Of a stretch of 50,407 bases of DNA, positions 1-8,602 are shown one piece after another. The stretch spans positions 1 through 50,407 of the IMG/VR virus record IMGVR_UViG_3300010885_009120; one strand, 5' to 3'. The stretch comes from a virus. The notes beneath the pieces were generated by a model. The model saw nothing but the letters and a program-made list of their open reading frames with translations, did no database searches and was not told the origin of the DNA. Numbering within the stretch: the first letter of the stretch is position 1; each line of letters starts with the position of its first letter. Made by a program: the position numbers and the translations under genes.

Positions 1-534
1 ATGACCATTTCTCATATTCATAAGACCTTCATAGATTGCTTTAGGATAAGCATTAGGTGCGCTCGGTTGAGCAACAATATCCACAGTGACTATTTCAAAG
101 TCACTAACACGGCCACTACCATCATCCACGTTGCCGCTTCCTCTGCTAGATACGCCTAGTTTGACACCACTCTCCAACATGGTAGACACTAATTGCCCCA
201 TTGGAGTTGGTAGAATTTTTAATTTGCCGAAGCCGTTTGGACCATCCATCCACATATTAGTAATCATATGTGATACACGGTCTAAATTGATTTTCAAATC
301 ATCCGGGTGATCCACTTCACCAAGAACTGAATGACCTTCTTTGATTTGTTCGTTGAGTGTATTAACAGCAGATTCAATCTCAGAAACAGGATACACACGC
401 TCATTAGCGTTGCGTACCCCACCCTGGATGAAGATACCTTTCATATAAAGGCTCTTCAAACTGCCTTCACCCGCACTTTCAACCACCATACTAGCGCGGT
501 CGAATGTGAGGTTTTCTCTAAGATACAAAGCCAT
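1..534 (-). CDS. 21: Prohead core protease gp21 (peptidase S80), 3' end beyond window
   Basis: Only the first 178 codons are in the window; the gene runs off the left edge. Translated from the complement, it starts MALYLRENLTFD. It shows the S80 (T4 gp21) signature: a His in GEVDHPDD (about residue 76), a Ser in GVSSRGSG (about 129/130) and an Asp in TVDIVAQPSAPNA (about 152), which fit the His/Ser/Asp catalytic triad. In T4 this protease digests the scaffold inside the prohead and trims the capsid proteins before DNA packaging. The start ATG lies 12 bases after the stop of the upstream prohead core gene, with AAGGA just before it. The order portal, core protein, protease matches T4 (20-67-68-21). 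Family identification is firm; the C-terminal part cannot be judged. Confidence 0.93.
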   Translation of the reverse strand, partial: MALYLRENLTFDRASMVVESAGEGSLKSLYMKGIFIQGGVRNANERVYPVSEIESAVNTLNEQIKEGHSVLGEVDHPDDLKINLDRVSHMITNMWMDGPNGFGKLKILPTPMGQLVSTMLESGVKLGVSSRGSGNVDDGSGRVSDFEIVTVDIVAQPSAPNAYPKAIYEGLMNMRNGH

Positions 535-546
535 TGCTCTCAGTCC

Positions 547-1461
547 TTATCTTTTCTTGATAACTTGTTTTGTAGATTTTCTAGATTCACCAACAATAGA
601 TTTATTGTTCTGACTCTCTCCACCTTTGCCATTTGCTGGCTTGGCTACTGATTCACCTTTGTCGCTGAAGTTTTTGCCACCTGGAGCATTTTTGTATGTA
701 CCAGGAATAGTTTTAGATGTTGGCTTTAGTAATCCACCTTGTGTACCACCTTTACCAGCTTCTTGGCTACCTAATGCATTTGGTTTAGCACCAGTTTGAA
801 TAATCTTTGGTTTTGTCAATGCAACACTTCTTACGTTGTCACCGTTATCACCACCGATGTTGCTGCCATATAAGCCAGGAACTTTTTTCAACTGTACTGA
901 TTCTTCTAGTTCGCTTTCAGGTGTTTTTTCAACATATAGATTTTCGTCTAATTCTTCTTCTTCACCTTCTTCATCGCCCATGTCGTCATCACTGCCCATG
1001 TCGTCATCACTGCCCATGTCGTCATCGCCGCCTTCTTGACCCATTAGTTCTTCGAACTCGGCCATCAACTCGTCTAACTTGTCTTCCAAGTCAACTACTC
1101 GGTCTTCTAAATCTTCTTCGCCGCCCATTTCCATGTCATCGTCACCGCCGAATTCATCGTCACCGCCCATGTCATCACCCATGTCATCATCTGAATCAAT
1201 GTCAGCAAATTCATCATCTTCTTCGGACATAGCTTGACCGGTCTGGTCACCTTGAACTTGGTCCATCATTTCATCAACTGCACCGCCTTCTGAGTTTTGT
1301 TCAACAGTTACAGTATAATTTTCTTGTAATTCTTCATCCATCATTGATTCATAGATTTCGCGGCTTTTTTCAACTACGATATCATGGAACAATGCTTTAG
1401 CTTGTTCTTCATTCTCATTGATAATCAAATCAATAAGTTGTTCAAATTTTCTATTATCCAT
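547..1461 (-). CDS. 67: Prohead core (scaffold-associated) protein, gp67-like, extended
   Basis: A 304-residue protein. The first 45 residues (MDNRKFEQLIDLIINENEEQ and on to a KSREIYESMMDEE segment) resemble the short helical start of T4 gp67-type prohead core proteins. Residues 75-175 are almost all Asp, Glu, Gly and Met, with an MGSDDD-type repeat. The last 120 residues are Lys/Gly/Ser/Asn-rich and basic, ending IKKR. Acidic core proteins of this kind fill the prohead interior and are degraded by gp21. It is far longer than T4 gp67 (about 80 residues), so it may combine several core functions. A good Shine-Dalgarno (AGGAG) sits 9 bases before the ATG, and a late-promoter-like ACTAAATA lies about 40 bases upstream. 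The position between portal and protease supports the call; sequence evidence alone is moderate. Confidence 0.8.
   Translation of the reverse strand: MDNRKFEQLIDLIINENEEQAKALFHDIVVEKSREIYESMMDEELQENYTVTVEQNSEGGAVDEMMDQVQGDQTGQAMSEEDDEFADIDSDDDMGDDMGGDDEFGGDDDMEMGGEEDLEDRVVDLEDKLDELMAEFEELMGQEGGDDDMGSDDDMGSDDDMGDEEGEEEELDENLYVEKTPESELEESVQLKKVPGLYGSNIGGDNGDNVRSVALTKPKIIQTGAKPNALGSQEAGKGGTQGGLLKPTSKTIPGTYKNAPGGKNFSDKGESVAKPANGKGGESQNNKSIVGESRKSTKQVIKKR
976..1029. repeat. Three tandem 18-bp units within the prohead core gene
   Basis: Three 18-base units beginning GCCCATGTCGTCATC (plus strand) lie end to end; the third differs only in its last few bases. On the coding (minus) strand they give the acidic MGSDDD-type hexapeptide repeat. 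The unit is in frame, so copy-number change would lengthen or shorten the acidic domain without breaking the gene. Confidence 0.9.
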
Positions 1462-1495
1462 TGTATGTTCTCCTATAAGAATGGCTTTGTAAGAT

Positions 1496-1503
1496 TATTT
1501 AGT
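1496..1503 (-). promoter_or_regulatory. Possible T4-type late promoter (ACTAAATA)
   Basis: On the minus strand ACTAAATA lies 42 bases upstream of the prohead core gene start, in a 121-base gap. It matches T4 late consensus TATAAATA at six of eight positions. The same octamer lies about 40 bases before the tape-measure gene at 8534. Short AT-rich matches occur by chance in such a genome, so this is tentative. Confidence 0.4.
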
Positions 1504-1582
1504 ACGTGGGTACTAAAACAACCGATTAACTGCTGTTTTTTTACGTTTTTACTTAAGATAATAGATTTTTATGATAAATCTA

Positions 1583-1810
1583 TTACATACTAGGAGCCGC
1601 AGGGGCTTCTACCGGCTTATATTGTTTGCGTACTTTTTTGAGAGTTTGCGTTCTTTCATAGTCACGTACTTCACGCATTTTACGTAACTTTCTTATTTGA
1701 CGTAAGGTTAGTTTAGTCTTACGGCTTTCTTTCCATTTAGGTTTGCTGTTATCATCTTTTTCGTCTTGATAACCTTGTATAGCTGGATCGAACATTTCAA
1801 ATAGTTTCAT
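1583..1810 (-). CDS. Small basic conserved protein between portal and prohead core genes
   Basis: A 75-residue protein beginning MKLFEMFDPAIQGYQ. The centre is strongly basic (RKTKLTLRQIRKLRKMREVR), probably helical, with an Ala/Pro-rich end. Small basic proteins of this form lie between portal and prohead core genes in many T4-like phages; their role is not established, and binding to scaffold or DNA during prohead assembly is only a guess. The ATG at 1810 is chosen because it gives the MKxFExFDP opening I associate with this family. A GTG at 1825, overlapping the portal stop codon, would add five residues (MINSC) and cannot be excluded. No clear Shine-Dalgarno precedes either start, so translation may be coupled to the portal gene. 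Confidence 0.75.
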   Translation of the reverse strand: MKLFEMFDPAIQGYQDEKDDNSKPKWKESRKTKLTLRQIRKLRKMREVRDYERTQTLKKVRKQYKPVEAPAAPSM

Positions 1811-1821
1811 ACAACTATTTA

Positions 1822-3600
1822 TCACATTGTCGGCATTCCAGCTGGAGCACCAGCTCCTCCTGGTGGCATTGCTTCAGGACCTGCTACGCCAGGGGCAACA
1901 TTAGGATCCATGCCCTCTGGATTTTCTTCAGCATCGGCAGCTTCTTCTTCGTCCGTATCCAAATCACTTGCACTAATACCGATACTACGTAAATCACTAC
2001 CCTTAACATCAGTTTCTTCTGGCTCTTCACGCTCCTCTTCCCACATATCTGCATTTTCTTTGATTTCTTCTTCTGACATACCCAAGAAACGTTTCAATGC
2101 AAAACGTTTACTGATATAAGGAAGTGCTTCTATTGCTTGGAATGTAGCAACACGTGCAGTATCTAGTTCACTTTGACGGTATGATGCAAAGTTTTGTGGT
2201 TCATTAAAACTAATATCAAACAAACTTGACTCAATGTTGAATCCTCTCCAACGTAGGAATAATTTGAATTCTTCATCTAACTTCTTACTAATGTATTTTT
2301 GTAAACGTTTGCAATATTCGTTGAATCTAAACTCTTGTATCATTGCTGTGCCAACACGCCCATCGTTTAGTGGGGTTTGCCCATCATCAGGTCCTGTTGG
2401 TAAATAACTACTTGGTACACGTAGACCACGTGCTAATCTGTTATTGAAGTACTTCAAGTCGTCAATTTCACCAAGATTTTGTCCACCTTGAAGCATAGTA
2501 ACATCACTGCCACGACCATCTGCCGTGACTGGAAAGAAGTAATCTTCGTTAATACTCAATGGATTGTAACTGGCATCCATAATGCTAGTGCCACCTTGTG
2601 TACTCGGGATACGTCTTTGGTGAATCTCGTTCTTAATACGGTCAACAAATGCCATAGCCATGTGACTTGGCATGTTACCAACGTCAATTTTAAAAACTCT
2701 ACGCTCAGGGGCACGGCTTATACGATATATAAGAATAGCATCTTCAAGCAATTCTTTTTGCTTGTATACTTTGAAAATATTTTCTAAGATACTTTGTCCA
2801 AACGGCCAAAAGCGGTCTAAGCCTTCAGTCAAACTCAAATGCATAATGTGTTTAGCATCAATTGCAGATTCATTCAACCCCAATGCAAAACGACTACCAG
2901 CAGTACCTGTAGGGCTACTTGGAACTGAGTAACCACCTGAACTACCTCCGCCACCTGTACCGCCAAAACCAGTGCTTGGATTAGTTGCAAAGTCTGTGCT
3001 GACTTTCTGTGCTACTGTTAAGTTTTGTAGATTGATATTAATATCTTTAAGAACATATTGTTCTGGAAGCTTACCTTCACTTTCGTTAACAATGACTTTA
3101 GTTACTTTAGTCATGTCAACCCAATATAGTTTGAAGTTTTCTGGATCACGTAAGAAAACCTGATCCCCGTATTTGATAGCATTTCTAAAGATTTTAAATG
3201 CTCTAGTGTCAAATTCGTTTAATTTGCACCATTGTTGTAGTTGCTTAGTGATGATTTCAACTTCATGGGGAGTTGGATCTTCTTTAAATTCTATGTTGAA
3301 TGGTGTATTGTTATGTTCGTTTTTCTGAGTACTAAACTCAGCAATGATGTCCAAACATGCGTTAACTTCTGCGTCAACGTCCATCATTTCATATTGATTA
3401 TAACGTTCAATACGATTTGGGTGACCAGTATAAACTTCTGGTAAGCGACTTTGATAGTTCTTGTATCCAAAGTCTTGATTATTGTAACCACCGTCAGAGT
3501 TGCCACCGCCGTTCCAACTACCCTTATTACTGTTGTTTCCAGAAATAGGACTAAGAACACCGTTTGGGTTAGGATCGGAAAAACGCTTTTTATATGCCAT
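1822..3600 (-). CDS. 20: Portal vertex protein gp20
   Basis: A 592-residue protein of the T4 gp20 family, the dodecameric ring through which DNA enters and leaves the capsid and on which the prohead is built. Diagnostic segments are LPEVYTGHPNRIERYNQY near residue 55, ILIYRISRAPERRVFKIDVG near 295, SINEDYFFPVTADGRGSDVT near 350, and the following LQGGQNLGEIDDLKYFNNRL, which parallel T4 gp20 closely. The N-terminal 45 residues are Gly/Asn-rich and the C-terminal 70 are acidic then Pro/Gly/Met-rich; both are probably disordered. The ATG at 3600 is preferred over an in-frame TTG one codon upstream. No Shine-Dalgarno is visible; the previous gene stops 16 bases upstream. Confidence 0.96.
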   Translation of the reverse strand: MAYKKRFSDPNPNGVLSPISGNNSNKGSWNGGGNSDGGYNNQDFGYKNYQSRLPEVYTGHPNRIERYNQYEMMDVDAEVNACLDIIAEFSTQKNEHNNTPFNIEFKEDPTPHEVEIITKQLQQWCKLNEFDTRAFKIFRNAIKYGDQVFLRDPENFKLYWVDMTKVTKVIVNESEGKLPEQYVLKDININLQNLTVAQKVSTDFATNPSTGFGGTGGGGSSGGYSVPSSPTGTAGSRFALGLNESAIDAKHIMHLSLTEGLDRFWPFGQSILENIFKVYKQKELLEDAILIYRISRAPERRVFKIDVGNMPSHMAMAFVDRIKNEIHQRRIPSTQGGTSIMDASYNPLSINEDYFFPVTADGRGSDVTMLQGGQNLGEIDDLKYFNNRLARGLRVPSSYLPTGPDDGQTPLNDGRVGTAMIQEFRFNEYCKRLQKYISKKLDEEFKLFLRWRGFNIESSLFDISFNEPQNFASYRQSELDTARVATFQAIEALPYISKRFALKRFLGMSEEEIKENADMWEEEREEPEETDVKGSDLRSIGISASDLDTDEEEAADAEENPEGMDPNVAPGVAGPEAMPPGGAGAPAGMPTM

Positions 3601-3615
3601 CAAGTATTTAGCTTT

Positions 3616-6213
3616 TTAAGCTGCCATGTATGTTTTTATGCTATGTTGCAACAAATTACTCTTATCCATACTAGTAATTAAATCATCAAATTGACTGTCA
3701 ATCATACTCAATAATTCTAAATCTAAGTCATCTTTGTTATCAGTATTTTGTTTTGATGTAAATGATTGCATAGTAGATTTGGGTTTAATGGTATTTCTAA
3801 TCTCAGAAAATGTATTTTCTTTAAATTCTGGTGGCAGATTAATAGGGATAGTTCCATTGAATAATTCAATCAATGCTTCACGCCCGTGCATTTCAATCTC
3901 TTTACCTTGTATCATACTCTTACCAAACTTAGCTTTTTCAATATGTACCGGGTCGTTTCTATATGGGCGTCTAAGTCCTGCTCTTTGTAGTATTCCTCTA
4001 CCCTCCATCCAATCCAATTGATCCTTACTAACGTCAACCGCAGTAGAACTCATATGAGGAGTTTCTTTTACATCAGGATTTGCCGGAGTATTTACATTTC
4101 CGTGACCGGGAACATAGACCATTGGTTTACCAGGACCACCACCTGCTTTAAGCCAACCCTGATACAATGATTTTTGTTCGTCATATGAACGAAAAGATGA
4201 TGTTAGCATTAATTTTTTATTAGTTTGTTTAAAATATTCTTGAGCCAATAATGTTACATTCTTAGCTAATCCTGGATTTCTACTAGAAAATTGTGCCCAA
4301 TTTTGTGCAGAACCTGATCCTGAACCAAATTCAATATACTTGGCTGCTTCACCTAAATCAGTTTTTAATATTCTGTCATTTAAATTTTGTTTATTTTGAT
4401 CTTTTTCGTGGTCACTTAATGCTCTTTCACCGGCAGTAGTAGCAGTTGTTGAGGCAGTATATCCTTTATCAATTTTATCTTTTCTTTCTTGCAGTTTTGC
4501 TCTCTCTGCTTCTAATTGTTGAATAGAAGTTCCACTTTCTATATTTTTGTCTCTCTCATCTTTTGCTATCGTTTCAGCTTCTCTTGCGGCGTTCATTGCT
4601 TTTAGTGCTTTATCTCTTTCTGCCTCAGGCGCACCTTTTTTCACAAGATTTTTATAGTTACTTTCTGCTTGTTTTCTACTTTCTTCTGCGGCTTTCAATT
4701 TATTGTTTGGTGCCTTAACTCTTTCAATTCTAGCATCCATTTCAGCTAATTGCTTTGCGGCATCAGCCTTCATACCTTCAAGTTGTTTTGGGTTACCAAT
4801 TAGTAACATCATTTTTTCAAAGCCTTCGGTATACTTACCACCACCAATAATTCTACCAAAATCTGCAATAGCAAACGCAGTTTTCTTAACAGTTTCAACT
4901 AATAAATTAAATCCTGTTAATGCAAATGGCATCATTTTTTGAACTACAGTGTCTTTGACAAAACCCATTTCTCGTTCAGCATCAATCATTGTATTTTTTG
5001 CATCAATTATCTTATCAGGTTCATTTGCTTTTTCAGCAATAAGTTTTTTAGCATCTTCTTCTGTTTTTATTCCGGCAAGTTTTTCTGTTTCCTGAAATAC
5101 TCTGCCATTAATACCTGATGCATTTTGTAAATCTTTTGAAACTGATAATACATCTTTATTTTTCTTTGCATAGTTTTGATATGCAACTCCTACTTCTCTA
5201 GCAGCCTCGGCTCCAGTCATTGTACCATCTTCAACTGCTTTTGCTATTTGAGCGGCTCTGTCACCCATAACCAGCATCATCTTTTTACCTTCTTCAGTAG
5301 TAGCAGTTCCATTTGCAATCCAGTCAGCCATACCCTTATTAAGTTCAGGACTAACTTTATCTAACAATGATAATACAACACCAAAATTATCTGCCGCTTT
5401 GCTATTACCACTTTTTATCAATTCTCTCATCTTAATTTGATAAGAAGTATTTGATTTAAGTCCGGCTAATCTAGTTGCTGCCTGATCTCTACTTTCACCG
5501 GTTAGCACACTCAATGTAGTTAGTGTGTCTACATAAGATAAGGTACTTTTTCTTAATGCTCTATCATCTTCACCAATTTTCACTCCATACCCAGTTAAAT
5601 ATTTTACACCCTCTGCTTGATATTTCATCAGCATCTCTGGATTTAGACCTTGTTTTAAATACTTTAATTGGTCTTCTCTGTTATCAAAAACTTTTGCTAA
5701 TCTTTCGGCTGCTTTTCCTGTATTAGGACCTAAATACTTTAATGATTCTCCTACAGAGTTGAAAGACTCCATTAACTTACCAGCTTTATCTATAGGATAT
5801 CCGGCTGACTTAGCCATATTGACTAGATCAGTAGTAGTCTTGGTAGCAGATATACCTACACCAGACACACTGTCCTGTAGCTTCATTACAGTGTCAACTT
5901 GCTTAAACACTCCGCCTACTAATGCATCTGCAATTGAAAGAAGCCCTTCAACCCCTGCAGCTACATTTCTTATTGTGCCGTTTTTTGATGAGCCAAAATG
6001 ATTAGTTAAACTACTAAAAGACCTTTCTATACTAATATTCCATTTTGATACATCATCTCCGGCAGTTGTTATTGCTTTACTTACACCACCGGTTATACTA
6101 GACAAATCCCTAAAGGTAGCCTTACCAAAGTTCTTTAAACGTTTTGCTAGTTTGGCAGTTTCAGCATTTAACTGTTGTGCATTACTACTAAATTCATTTA
6201 TTTCATTTGACAT
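3616..6213 (-). CDS. Tape-measure-like tail protein with C-terminal M15 peptidase domain
   Basis: An 865-residue protein. Residues 1-440 are helical and Ala/Lys-rich and resemble the neighbouring 772-residue protein, for example around LSVLTGESRDQAATRL here versus LSAITGETTEALQQSR there. Residues 480-600 are highly charged and look coiled-coil. Residues about 640-765 are an M15 (VanY-type) peptidase: SSFRSYDEQKSLYQ, PHMSSTAVDVS (zinc His and Asp) and DPVHIE (zinc His). The usual Gly in HxxGxAxD is Ser. M15 enzymes cut the peptide cross-links of peptidoglycan, so this is probably a tail-borne cell-wall-opening enzyme. AGAGGA precedes the start; the upstream gene ends 2 bases before. Alternative: an internal tail protein other than the length-setting ruler. 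Confidence 0.88.
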   Translation of the reverse strand: MSNEINEFSSNAQQLNAETAKLAKRLKNFGKATFRDLSSITGGVSKAITTAGDDVSKWNISIERSFSSLTNHFGSSKNGTIRNVAAGVEGLLSIADALVGGVFKQVDTVMKLQDSVSGVGISATKTTTDLVNMAKSAGYPIDKAGKLMESFNSVGESLKYLGPNTGKAAERLAKVFDNREDQLKYLKQGLNPEMLMKYQAEGVKYLTGYGVKIGEDDRALRKSTLSYVDTLTTLSVLTGESRDQAATRLAGLKSNTSYQIKMRELIKSGNSKAADNFGVVLSLLDKVSPELNKGMADWIANGTATTEEGKKMMLVMGDRAAQIAKAVEDGTMTGAEAAREVGVAYQNYAKKNKDVLSVSKDLQNASGINGRVFQETEKLAGIKTEEDAKKLIAEKANEPDKIIDAKNTMIDAEREMGFVKDTVVQKMMPFALTGFNLLVETVKKTAFAIADFGRIIGGGKYTEGFEKMMLLIGNPKQLEGMKADAAKQLAEMDARIERVKAPNNKLKAAEESRKQAESNYKNLVKKGAPEAERDKALKAMNAAREAETIAKDERDKNIESGTSIQQLEAERAKLQERKDKIDKGYTASTTATTAGERALSDHEKDQNKQNLNDRILKTDLGEAAKYIEFGSGSGSAQNWAQFSSRNPGLAKNVTLLAQEYFKQTNKKLMLTSSFRSYDEQKSLYQGWLKAGGGPGKPMVYVPGHGNVNTPANPDVKETPHMSSTAVDVSKDQLDWMEGRGILQRAGLRRPYRNDPVHIEKAKFGKSMIQGKEIEMHGREALIELFNGTIPINLPPEFKENTFSEIRNTIKPKSTMQSFTSKQNTDNKDDLDLELLSMIDSQFDDLITSMDKSNLLQHSIKTYMAA

Positions 6214-6215
6214 GA

Positions 6216-8534
6216 TTATCCTCTAGCATGATCTAAAAGTTCAGTTTGTAAATTGTTATTAAGTCTAATTCGTTCTAACAATGTATCTAATTTGTCAGTA
6301 ACTGATTGTAGGACTCCGGTTGTTTTATTAGTTGATGTGGATCCCCCAAACGTAGATAAAGATTGTTCGTCATCACTACCTTTAAGCATATTCATCATAC
6401 TAGTCATCATATCAGTTAATTGTGAGGTGTCAGTTAATGGATTATTTTTGTTACCCGTCAAATCTGCTGGCATAGAAGCCATACTCATATCGTTCTTAAA
6501 CGATACCGGAATAGTATCTCCGCTAGGTAAGGGAACAACTGCAAAGTCTTTACCTTTTGGTAATTGTTTTCTATAGCCGGACATAGGTCCATCAAAAACC
6601 CCACCGGTTAGCTTGCTTGAATTATTGCTGGCTCCGTCACCAGTAGTTCCACCAAATTTGAATTCTGGTACAGGGGCGTCTTGATTTACAGTAGACGTTG
6701 CACTCTTAGCTTGTTTGGGATTAAGTTTAGTGTTTCTTTTAGATGGTGCAGGTGCGGTTGTATTGTCCGCCTTGGGTGCAGGAAGTGCATCTCCGGATGT
6801 TTTGTAAACTGGGAGATTACGTTTTTTTGCTTCCTCTTGCCAAAATGCTGTTTGTTTTTTTAAATCAGCTACTTCTTGGGTTAAACTATCTAGACGAGGA
6901 GAGGTGCCGTCTTCATTGACTAGAGGAGCTTTAGATTCTTCGTCTAACAATTTTTGTTTCTTTTCAAGTTGGTCTAAAAATATATACTGTTTTTTCTCAA
7001 CTTCTTCATCAGGTGTTACAGCCGTTATAAAATCATCAAAGTTTAAACCAAGTTGCTTTGCTAATGGACTTGCCATAAATCCAATTGCTAATTCTCTAAT
7101 AGCAAGCATCGCTCCCTTAAATGCGTCTATTACCATTGGCAAGGTTAATTTTAAAAGTGTGTCCATCATCTTTGCTAATTGGTCAGTTGTATTTTTTACA
7201 GTATTTGAGAAATCAGTATAAGGATCTACTTTCTTCATTTTTTCATCAATAGCAGACTTAGTTGCGTCTAGTTGACCTTCGACCATTTTCTTAGCTGTAT
7301 TTTCAAGAGTCTTTGTACCAATACCCATTGAATTTCTAAGTTCACCACTTGCCTTTAAGGCCGCGCCCATACTTATAAGAGTAGCTTCACCGCTTTCATT
7401 CAATTTATTAATAAATTCTTCTGGACTTAACTTACCGCTCTTAAACTCATTTGTCCAAGTAACAAATGCACCCTGTGTTCTGGTTGACAATGCTTGTGCT
7501 TCTGCACTGATAGCCGCACCATTTGCATATACATCTCTAAATGCTTTCTGTGCAGATTCATCTACATTTGAACCAATAAGAGATGACATAGTTTGAACTA
7601 ACTCTCGCTGTTTCATTCCTGCTTCACTATCACCCAATTGACGTAGTGACATATTAAATGCAAAATCGTCTAAATCTTTTTGGCGTGATTGTTGTAGTGC
7701 TTCAGTAGTCTCGCCGGTAATAGCACTTAACACTGATAAGTTTTTTGTATAGTCAGTTGATTGTTTTACTAATGTGTCATCAACTTTTTTTCTACCAAAA
7801 CCTAATGCACCTTGCTCTTTCATAAAAGAAGCTTGTGCATTTAATAATTTTTCTTGACTAAAACCTAAATTAGCAAATTCGTTACGAGTCTTTTGTTGGT
7901 CTGCTAAACTATCAGTATTAAAACTTGCTAACTGTGTGAAAGTTTTAATACCCTCACCTGATGTTGCCCCTAACTTGAGTAAATCACCACCTAAACTTGT
8001 GATGGTTTTCACCATCATCTGAGATTGTCCATTGATGGTATTGAACCCCGCATCGTTGAACATTCCCTCAAGTTCAGTTGAAGTGAATTGTGCCGCAGCA
8101 CCTAAATCACCCAATTTATTGAAGTTACCAACTATCTTATCTACTTGTGATAAATTAGCACCAACTAAAGCAGTAAACGCTTTGACTGCTAAACCAAGAA
8201 CTACACCCAAAGGACCAAATGCCGCAGTTGCTAGACTTGATAATCCCGATCCGGCAGCTTCTATTGCTCCGTTGTATTTTGATAAACTGTCGTCATTTTG
8301 AGTAAGTGCTTTAGAAAAACTTATTGCACTTTGTCCTAATGACCTAAACCCAGCTTCGGCTTGCGCTATAGATGCTGATACAGCAGAGTCTCCACCTCTT
8401 ATATCCTCAGCTGCCGTACCCATATTGGCAGCGGCACTTTGAGTAGCACTAGACAGAGACCTGGCACTTCTGTCAATCTCTTGTTTAGTATCTTCGTTCA
8501 GTCGTCTTGCTTCTTCTTCTGGATTTGTTGCCAT
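6216..8534 (-). CDS. Tail tape-measure-like protein
   Basis: A 772-residue, Ala/Ser/Lys-rich, mainly helical protein with hydrophobic stretches near residues 95-130 (LSSLATAAFGPLGVVLGLAV) and 470-500 (LTLPMVIDAFKGAMLAIREL), typical of tape-measure proteins that fill the tail tube and pass through the host inner membrane. It shares sequence with the next gene, suggesting tandem duplication. The ATG at 8534 is chosen because the upstream in-frame start is a TTG inside an AT-rich promoter-like region; no clear Shine-Dalgarno is seen. It starts 68 bases from the divergent gp26-like gene, whose product is probably its assembly chaperone, a common tail-gene arrangement. The C-terminal 200 residues are Pro/Thr/Asn-rich and probably flexible. 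No enzyme motif was recognised. Confidence 0.82.
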   Translation of the reverse strand: MATNPEEEARRLNEDTKQEIDRSARSLSSATQSAAANMGTAAEDIRGGDSAVSASIAQAEAGFRSLGQSAISFSKALTQNDDSLSKYNGAIEAAGSGLSSLATAAFGPLGVVLGLAVKAFTALVGANLSQVDKIVGNFNKLGDLGAAAQFTSTELEGMFNDAGFNTINGQSQMMVKTITSLGGDLLKLGATSGEGIKTFTQLASFNTDSLADQQKTRNEFANLGFSQEKLLNAQASFMKEQGALGFGRKKVDDTLVKQSTDYTKNLSVLSAITGETTEALQQSRQKDLDDFAFNMSLRQLGDSEAGMKQRELVQTMSSLIGSNVDESAQKAFRDVYANGAAISAEAQALSTRTQGAFVTWTNEFKSGKLSPEEFINKLNESGEATLISMGAALKASGELRNSMGIGTKTLENTAKKMVEGQLDATKSAIDEKMKKVDPYTDFSNTVKNTTDQLAKMMDTLLKLTLPMVIDAFKGAMLAIRELAIGFMASPLAKQLGLNFDDFITAVTPDEEVEKKQYIFLDQLEKKQKLLDEESKAPLVNEDGTSPRLDSLTQEVADLKKQTAFWQEEAKKRNLPVYKTSGDALPAPKADNTTAPAPSKRNTKLNPKQAKSATSTVNQDAPVPEFKFGGTTGDGASNNSSKLTGGVFDGPMSGYRKQLPKGKDFAVVPLPSGDTIPVSFKNDMSMASMPADLTGNKNNPLTDTSQLTDMMTSMMNMLKGSDDEQSLSTFGGSTSTNKTTGVLQSVTDKLDTLLERIRLNNNLQTELLDHARG

Positions 8535-8566
8535 GTGTTTTTTGACCAATAAATATATGTAATTGT

Positions 8567-8574
8567 ATTTAGTG
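8567..8574 (-). promoter_or_regulatory. Possible late promoter (ACTAAATA) for the tape-measure/head block
   Basis: Minus-strand ACTAAATA, 40 bases upstream of the 8534 start codon, six of eight matches to TATAAATA. It is the same octamer, at nearly the same spacing, as the site before the prohead core gene. It lies in the 68-base divergent gap with plus-strand candidates. Confidence 0.4.
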
Positions 8575-8582
8575 TATAAAAA
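8575..8582 (+). promoter_or_regulatory. Possible late promoter (TATAAAAA) for the gp26-like gene
   Basis: TATAAAAA differs from T4 late consensus TATAAATA at one position and lies 28 bases before the ATG, the same spacing as the clearer sites at 15128 and 23085. AATAAATA at 8548-8555 is another one-mismatch candidate further upstream. Which one is used cannot be told from sequence. Confidence 0.45.
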
Positions 8583-8602
8583 CTACCATTTTAGGAGAAA
8601 TA

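Noticed and set aside
807-1232. 141-codon plus-strand frame rich in His, Arg and Pro
   Set aside because: It is the mirror of the Asp/Glu repeat domain of the prohead core gene; composition follows from that gene, with no ribosome-binding site or family likeness.
3605-3612. Minus-strand GCTAAATA as a late promoter for the portal gene
   Set aside because: It lies only 12 bases before the portal ATG and directly in the 15-base gap between genes; spacing does not fit the other sites.
8535-8549. Five-codon TTG-initiated extension of the first tape-measure-like protein
   Set aside because: A weak start in an AT-rich promoter gap; the ATG at 8534 is simpler.
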